Below are positions 17,998-23,858 of a DNA stretch of 23,858 nucleotides, one piece after another. This stretch comes from Hypsibius dujardini (lineage: Eukaryota > Tardigrada > Eutardigrada > Parachela > Hypsibiidae). The DNA lies in the NCBI GenBank assembly GCA_001579985.1, contig LRSR01005131.1, positions 1 through 23,858 on the forward strand. The letters are read 5' to 3'. Position 1 is the first letter of the stretch. Every line of letters starts with the position of its first letter. Under the pieces are notes generated by a model, which worked only from the letters and a program-made list of their open reading frames with translations, did no database searches and was not told the DNA's origin. A program made the translations under genes and the position numbers.

Positions 17998-20334
17998 CTG
18001 AAAAAGACAAAGACAGATACTGAAAACAGTCCATGCATTTGATCTATGAATTCAATTACTTTACCGGCTGTAAAAATATTTTTGGCGGTAACTGTTTTGA
18101 GGTTAGTTGCCGAGTTGCATGTAAATTATCTTGCACTGCTTGTTATCAATGCAGGTTATTTCATCGGAACACTCCACATTTTTTTATTAAAAATTATTGT
18201 CTAATGGGCGGCGATGAGCAAATGGACAATTGCCTGACAGATACATTTCCCAATAGTAATCAAAACATGCATGCTCTTTCAAGTAGCACAGCCTATACAT
18301 GCATAATCTTGAAAAAATGAATTCAAAAGCTTAAACATGGTGCTGTGAAAGAAATCAACAAATATTTTCAAATGCTGCAAATTACCCGTTATATTATTAC
18401 CTCAAAGTGATAAATAGGTTCTCAGCAAAGATGCGAATCTCAAAGGGTACAGTGCATGACGTCCTACACCTCGGAGTGACCATGAGAAATTAAATTTCGG
18501 TAGCTTTCAGAAAGTTCATGCGTCAAAATTTAAAACTGATGTTTCAGAATATTTTGCAACGTCTTCAATCGAGAACACCAGAGCACCGCATTCTGGTTTC
18601 TAATGCAGTTAGAAAAAAAAGGATAAAAAAGCCATTGGCTAGGCCAGAGCTGGGCTTTCACACGCTTGCATGTTTTAATACATAGAGCGCACATATTAGT
18701 TTGTCCAATGAAGGACCAAGCAAACGTTAGACTAACCATAGCTGCTGTTTGCAAAGTATGATCATTTGTTTGTTTTCGCAATTCATCTGGGCATGGCAGC
18801 AAATACGAGAAGAACCACCAAAAGTATTGCCGCACCCGGCAGTTGTACATGGAGGGCAACTACATTTATTTAAACTGAAATCACTTTCCTGTATTTTTTG
18901 TTAATCCCCTACTAACTGATTTATTTAAAAAATAAATAATTAAAACTAAAAATCACTAGATATTTCGGCTAAGTTTAGGTTAGAGTCTATGAAATATTGC
19001 TAGAGATTACTTTGAAAATTCGCTGGACATGGTTGCGAGCGGTGTTGTCGAGGAGCGTCGGCAGAGTGTGCGTCCCGAGAAGAGCGTGGACCGCGACGAC
19101 GACATTGGTCAACTCATCTCGCGAGATGAAACCGTCACCGTTAAGGTCGTACAGGTTGAAGACCCATCGAAGCTTCTCCGATAACGTTCCTCTGGTCAGC
19201 AGGGACATGGAACAGATGAACTGCTCGAAGGTGATCCAACCGTTGCGATTGTGGTCGATGTTGGAGAAGAGGAGCCCGGAAAACGGTCTGGCATCTGACG
19301 GATGTGTCAAGTAATATTAATTGAAAATTAATTGACGCTCGACATATTAGCTTTAATTTGATATCAAATAAACAACATATATAAATTGATTCAAAGAGAA
19401 ATTGTTTTAGTCTAGTCGTAAGAGCACTACATTTTCTAAAACTTACATATTAAAGTGACTATACAACTATGGAATTAAATATAACTGAGCGTTTTCCAAA
19501 ACAAAATATTGAAATGGGGTTTTCTTGTCAAATTAAAGAACCCTAATACCAATTAATGCAAAATATGAAAACATATAAAAGCTGATAAAAGATATCAAAA
19601 ATGACGACAAATGCTGATAAAAGAAAAACAATTACTTATTTACAAAATTTAAAATTAGCCTGTTGAACCAGGAACGTTAATTAACAAAACTACAAAAGAG
19701 GAGGACACAATGGCACTACCACACTCTGTAATGAAAATTGAAACTAGAGATGGCAAAAAATATCAATAAAATATCTAAAAATAAAGTAAATAAGTCAGGT
19801 AATGAGTTTTGCTAGTCAATTAAAAATTAGTTGTTGAGGATTTTTAGATCAGTATTTTAGTAGCTAAAACGTTAAGTCTTGTTTTAATTAACATTAGTTG
19901 GCTAAGTGTAGTACGTTTTCTTCAGTTTTTCATCTCGCAAGTTAAACATATGTTTAGTTTCTTTGGTAAACTAAAAAACTGAAGCCAATATATTAGTTAC
20001 TAAAAATTTGGTTATATCTTAGTTTAGTTTTTTTTAGTTTAGTTTAGTTAAGTTTTGTTATCCCTAAGTGAAACCAAGGTATCATGTAAACTTTTTGAAA
20101 GATTTTAATAATGAATGATCTCTTACCGCCAAGAGGAAAATATTGCGAATAGAGTTCTTTGAATTGTTGCTCATAGACGATCCCGGTGGGACACTCCTGC
20201 TTGAAGGCGCGATAAATCATCCGCACCTCACGTGGCGTGTAGTGCGTTTGTCGACACATACTCTCCACACTTTCCGGCACGTAGCGATTGATCACCACCT
20301 CCTCAGCTTCATTATCACCTAGAACATTCTCCAT
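17914..20334 (-). CDS. KCNIP: KChIP/calsenilin-type EF-hand calcium sensor
   Basis: Seen: exons 20127-20334, 19011-19294 and 17914-17997 on -, phases 1 and 0, 191 residues. ATG at 20332-20334 has GAC before and G after it, and an in-frame TGA three codons upstream. EF1 (residues ~38-65) is degenerate with the KChIP-style CPTG. EF2 loop D83-Q94 lacks the final acidic residue. EF3 loop D119-E130 (DLNGDGFISRDE) is canonical. EF4 loop D167-D178 ends in Asp, not Glu. RGTLSEKLRWVFNLYD is the KChIP signature. Known of the family: these proteins bind the N-terminus of Kv4 channels and tune surface expression and inactivation; calsenilin/DREAM members also act in the nucleus. The N-terminus is short and has no MG myristoylation start. 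Odd: after EF4 only ACLAVKILFS follows, instead of the usual ~15-residue helix. Either this is real, or GCG|GTAAAG (donor at 17934) leads to a last exon I could not find. Confidence 0.85.
17998..19010. other. KChIP-like intron 2 (1013 bases)
   Basis: No exon needed (phase 0 both sides). The 109-codon frame on - at 18530-18859 has no family features and no fitting splice sites. Confidence 0.65.
19011..19294 (-). CDS. KCNIP: KChIP-like exon 2 (EF2 and EF3)
   Basis: 284 bases, residues 70-164. It holds EF2 (NIDHNRNGWITFEQF), the LLTRGTLSEKLRWVFNLYD linker and EF3, then HALLGTHTLPTLLDN and the start of EF4 (HVQRIFK). Acceptor CCGTCAG, donor AAA|GTAATC. The + strand frame over the same bases is a shadow. 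Confidence 0.9.
19295..20126. other. KChIP-like intron 1 (832 bases)
   Basis: About 40 percent is the MITE-like element 19745-20066; the rest is A+T-rich without visible features. Confidence 0.7.
19745..20066. mobile_element. hAT-like MITE
   Basis: 322 bases with ends TAGAGATGGCAAAA... and ...TTTTGTTATCCCTA, imperfect inverted repeats of about 14 bases of the type known for hAT elements. Flanks ATTGAAAC (19737-19744) and AGTGAAAC (20067-20074) match at 7 of 8 bases, the size of a hAT target duplication. The interior is rich in TTTAGTTTAGTT and has no transposase frame. The right end lies about 60 bases from exon 1 of the KChIP-like gene. Confidence 0.6.
20127..20334 (-). CDS. KCNIP: KChIP-like exon 1 (start, EF1)
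   Basis: Residues 1-69. An acidic N-terminal segment (ENVLGDNEAEEVV) is followed by the conserved core YTPREVRMIYRAFKQECPTG and FKELYSQYFPLG. Donor GGCG|GTAAGA; the split glycine/aspartate codon is completed by the next exon. Alternative upstream first exons are common in this family, so other N-termini may exist outside this exon. Confidence 0.85.
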
Positions 20335-21857
20335 GTCAGCAATTCAATATATGTAGCAATTTTAATTTACAACGAATCACACACAAAAACAACATTTATT
20401 TCGAGACGCCTGCGTTAACAATTTCGAACTCTCCCCATATGTTCTCACTAATCGAAGGCGTTTTGCACCACTCGTTTTCGATAGAGAGGCAGGAAACTGT
20501 AAAGTTTAATTTCGTTAATCAAACAACCTAAACCCCTGTTGGAAAAAATTGCGAAAAAGTGAAGGGAAGGCATCCTTGATTTCCAGCTGGCTGAAATAGG
20601 ACACCTTCTTGTCCCTCAGGCCACGTATTGATAAGAGGAATTTAGATTGGTCAATTAAGGCACGAGAGAGACATTTGGTAAGGTCCCTTCGGCGAGGTCT
20701 ACTGGCGTATGCACAAGCTACGATCCAGCAGGGAATTTGCCTGTTTGTCTATGGTGATTGCCGCCGTTTTCCAGACTGCTTCCATTCTCAATCCGCCTCT
20801 TTGCTACTTACTTTTGCTGGCTGACAAACTAATAAGCACGGATTTGATGGAAGACAGAGCGTTCATTGCAGCGACAGAATTGCGCAAATAATTACGCGTT
20901 GATGCAATTTTCAGCGAGCTCCAAGATGCCCCAATGTGCAGAACAATAATCGCAATTTCCGGTCACGCGCATCAGTTAAAGCAGGAAGAAAAATGTATGT
21001 TTCTAGTCGATAAAAACATAGGTTTCTAAATTTAAAACGGGATATAGACACGTTGTCCCGGGGAATGCTTTTAGGGAAGAAGAGGGTTAAAAAAACAGTC
21101 GATGATACAAATGTCCGAATGATTGTAAAGGCAAATCAATCCATTGAGCGTGTTATGACAGCCGACACGTTGCGCGCTCAGTTCGAGGCATGTAAAACGA
21201 GGGAGCTATCAAATCGTTTACACTCTCGATGACAACTCTGGCAGCTGTTCGAATTAGCCATCGAAATAAGGAGTTCCGTGTTGACCTTGATACGACTATT
21301 CTGTACATGTTCTTTGAAGGATTGGCACCACACACAGAGACAGCAAACGCAGCTCTTTAGACGATAAATAAGCACGCTACATATCGAATGACAAGTTCGT
21401 TTATCATCATTCTAAAGGCCTTTCTGATGGGTGGGCGCGCAAAGTTGATTCTGGCTAAGTGGACGGAAAACGGCTCACTTACATTACAGACACGGTTGAG
21501 CCCACAACGCGATGTGGTTCATCGGATCTTTTTCTACTTAACTTTTCCTCTTGTGGGGCCATGCCTGGAGAACACTGACAGGACGTCGGAATGGCATTTA
21601 AAATTCCCAATCCATCTGAGGAAGATTTAATATAAACGACTTTTAACTACATTTTACACTGTAGTCAAATTAGATTTAGCAAAAAAGAAGCGTTTACTTC
21701 CAAATCCTGTTTAGTTAGAGGAAGTGCAAAAAATAAAATAAAATCTACAGAAAAACACAGCGATTAGAAAACTGAACGAAATTTATAATTTATTAGATAT
21801 TACTTTCCCAATTATAAAAGAATTCTGTCCTTTAATATCATGGTACAAATACTACCG

Positions 21858-21928
21858 TAAAATTTAAGTCCAAATTTTATTAAAAGCATCCTAGTCACGC
21901 CATAAAAAAAATTTGGCCTTAAATTTTA
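21858..21928. repeat. Inverted repeat, 20-base arms
   Basis: TAAAATTTAAGTCCAAATTT (21858-21877) against AAATTTGGCCTTAAATTTTA (21909-21928): 19 of 20 bases pair, loop 31 bases. Weaker pairing extends outward (ACTACC / GGCAGCAGT). Confidence 0.7.
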
Positions 21929-22299
21929 TGGCAGCAGTAATACTGTTATTCCCCCCCTCCCCGATATGCGCAAGTCTGATCAGTCATTGACGCTATTATT
22001 CTTCAAGTGATTCAAAGAAAAGTAAAAAGAAGGCAGATCTGTTGCTTTGGGTATTGGAAGGACATTAATGGGCATAGTAAAATCCCCTGGCTGGATTTCT
22101 TATATTTAACATAATAAATATAAACTAAAATAACAGCCAAGCATATTTAACTGATTTACCGAAATCATTAAATATTTTCAGCTTTTTTCATTTACGGTTT
22201 GGTGAGCCTGTTGTTTCAGTTTTATTCAATTGTACACTTTAGACTTAGTTCTTGCTTGTCATTCCAAATTAAAATACCTAAAATTTAACCAAAATATAC

Positions 22300-22815
22300 A
22301 TAACAAATGGGTACCATTATATTCCCCCCTAAACACCCATTATATTATTCTCACTCCCTTTCTATCCCAATTTCCTTAGTCACGCCCCCTTTCCCAAATA
22401 ATGCTTATGTTAAAAATCAATTAAGCTTATTGTACTTGTGCTCATCATTTAGTTGAATTTCATTTGAACGTCTCAAGTTATTAGAAATTTCAGCTGGAAG
22501 TCTTAATTTATTAAGGATGCTTATTACAAGCAACTTTAACTGGGATTCGTAAAATACAAATGTATCTCTGAACGACCAAATGTTAACTGAAACAGAAGCA
22601 TGTCTTATTGAACTTGTAAAATACAATAGAGGAAAACTATTTCGAACGTCCTCATTACAGATTTCACCAGGTATCCAATATTTAAAAGTATTTGTGTAAC
22701 AAAGCGGTAATTGAATCAATGATAAATTAATACAAGTTGAAAAAGGTGTGAATAATAAAAGGGGATGCGCAAGGGGATGACAATAGTGAAAGGGGTGAAC
22801 GGGGTTGACTGTAGC
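22300..22815. mobile_element. Dispersed repeat, copy B
   Basis: Same-orientation copy of 16700-17245, clearly related but diverged, with many small indels. Ends TTAGTCACGCCCCC... and ...GGGGATGACAATAGTGAA. Its left part carries different short CCC-rich blocks (CACCCATTATATTATTC), so the edges are approximate. Confidence 0.7.
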
Positions 22816-23002
22816 AGTTACTTAAAAATATATTAGGAAAGGGCAGATTTTCGATATAGAGTCAGAGGGCTCACTCTACGCAAGTGACTTGGCTTGGCTC
22901 ACACACAGCGAGCATATAATAGACACAATTGCGGTTGCTAGGGAATTATACTTGACAGCACCTGATGCCTAATTAGCCAGGTTCGTCTTCGTCGAGTAAC
23001 AC

Positions 23003-23026
23003 GATTGGTCGGGAAACAGACCAATC
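23003..23026. promoter_or_regulatory. Palindromic pair of CCAAT boxes
   Basis: GATTGGTC, 8 bases, then GACCAATC: a perfect 8-base inverted pair, each arm with a CCAAT core in opposite orientation. CCAAT is the NF-Y site and pairs are frequent in promoters. It lies 440 bases upstream of the possible + exon at 23466. Confidence 0.35.
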
Positions 23027-23465
23027 ACACAGCACCCGTTAAAGTGGGCTAAAACAGATGTGTGAGGGATCGAAAACGACACTGACTTTGCTCGCTCACT
23101 CAACAAAAGTAAGCATACCTTTACCTTCCTCGTTCACACTCATGCAACAGATATTTTCCCACGCACATCAGGGAGCGAGAATGCAATTTTTTAACCCTGC
23201 CAAAAGATTCTGCAGATTTTCCCAGTTATTTTATCCTCAGAACGGCATAGTCTGAAGCGTACTTTTCTGTCCCGTTTTGCTTATCTACTCATGCGGGATC
23301 ATCTGATCCACACTGGGGCAATCGTTCGAAAATGGTCTGATTTCTGTGCTTGACCCCGCTTGCGAGGCTCATGATTGATCGGCAAATTAATCTCACCGGG
23401 ATTTGGTGTTGTGTGTGTTGTGTACTTCTTCCTTCCAAATTGCATCGTGGTCGGCATCTTCAGGC

Positions 23466-23583
23466 ATGCAGGACGAGTCGGGATCCACCGATTTTCCCCA
23501 TCATTGTCACCAGCCACCACCTCCACCGGTCGAATCCAGCGAGCTGTGGGCCCAGTGGCATCTTCAATGGAATCATCAACATG
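23466..23583 (+). CDS. Possible first coding exon of a further gene (partial)
   Basis: Seen: ATG at 23466 (context GGCATGC), an open frame of 39 codons and a donor CATG|GTACGA at 23584. In-frame stop upstream at 23388-23390. An acceptor-like TCTTCAG ends at 23463, so this could also be a second exon. The segment is GC-rich in an AT-rich setting. It reads MQDESGSTDFPHHCHQ, then five prolines, then ELWAQWHLQWNHQH: proline-rich, then Trp/Gln/His-rich, as in some nuclear or RNA-associated proteins. I do not recognise it. The - strand also has an open frame here, so strand is not certain. The gene would run divergently from the KChIP-like gene and beyond the window. Confidence 0.35.
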
Positions 23584-23761
23584 GTACGAACAAAACACAT
23601 ACATATTAAATTGTGCAAATTGACTTAGAATTAATTTCTCTCGAGGAAAAGATTTTCACACAAAATTGCTTTACAAACTTGTTATCGAAATTTAAAATAC
23701 AACCTTATTTAGAATAATTATAACCTAGCGGACAGGTAAATACAAAACTCAGAGATAAGTA

Positions 23762-23835
23762 TTAATATAAATATATATAAAATATCATATATCATATATC
23801 ATATACAATCATATATATAAACATATATAAAATAT
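23762..23835. repeat. ATATC/ATATA simple repeat
   Basis: Runs of ATATAA and three or four copies of ATCATAT, typical low-complexity intron or spacer DNA after the possible + exon. Confidence 0.8.
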
Positions 23836-23858
23836 TTGCAGACACTAAAATGAAATGT

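Larger units (their letters stand above)
20335..23465. other. Spacer between KChIP-like gene and possible + gene
   Basis: Presumed to include the KChIP promoter/5'UTR near 20335-20560, without a clear TATA box. Open frames at 20609-20824 and 21388-21630 (+) are isolated and unrecognised. An inverted repeat lies at 21858-21928, dispersed repeat copy B at 22300-22815, and the CCAAT pair at 23003-23026. Confidence 0.55.

Noticed and set aside
18530-18859. 109-codon frame on - inside the KChIP-like intron
   Set aside because: No splice sites in fitting phase, flanking exons join directly, Cys/Trp-rich chance composition and no family similarity.
21388-21630. 80-codon frame on +
   Set aside because: No recognisable motif, no supporting splice or start context, and no neighbouring exons found.
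1-23858. Bacterial features (operons, CRISPR, ribosome binding sites), tRNA or rRNA genes
   Set aside because: The gene structure is clearly animal-type with spliceosomal introns; no regular spaced repeats, tRNA boxes or rRNA motifs were found by eye.

Overview
The window is nuclear DNA of an invertebrate animal. Short exons in conserved reading frames are separated by GT-AG introns (many only 63-105 bases, some over 1 kb), and there are animal-type protein families, polyadenylation signals and degenerate transposon-like repeats. There is no operon structure. I cannot name the phylum from sequence alone. By eye the introns and spacers are strongly A+T-rich, and the exons stand out as more GC-rich.

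Layout. (1) Positions ~123-11625, + strand: the 3' part of a large multi-exon gene. I could chain 20 exons (plus one tentative) in consistent phase into at least 1211 residues ending in a stop codon. The protein is a string of ASH/MSP-type beta-sandwich repeats and best matches CFAP65 (CCDC108), a ciliary/flagellar protein; the N-terminal part lies upstream of the window. (2) Positions 12580-14359, - strand: a three-exon gene for a 121-residue protein that I do not recognise, tail-to-tail with CFAP65. (3) Positions 14360-17843: a 3.5 kb spacer with a promoter-like stretch, a hairpin and a dispersed repeat. (4) Positions 17914-20334, - strand: a complete-looking three-exon EF-hand gene of the Kv channel-interacting protein (KChIP/calsenilin) type, with an unusual short C-terminus. 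(5) Positions 20335-23465: spacer with a second copy of the dispersed repeat, a long-armed inverted repeat and a palindromic pair of CCAAT boxes. (6) Positions 23466-23583, + strand: a possible first coding exon of another gene, running out of the window.

The genes do not form an obvious pathway. CFAP65 is axonemal, the KChIP-like protein is a calcium sensor of excitable membranes, and the 121-residue protein is unknown. The least expected items are this unrecognised gene, a probable GC-AG intron in CFAP65, the shortened KChIP tail with a polyadenylation signal close behind it, and a hAT-like MITE with near-perfect target-site duplications inside a KChIP intron.
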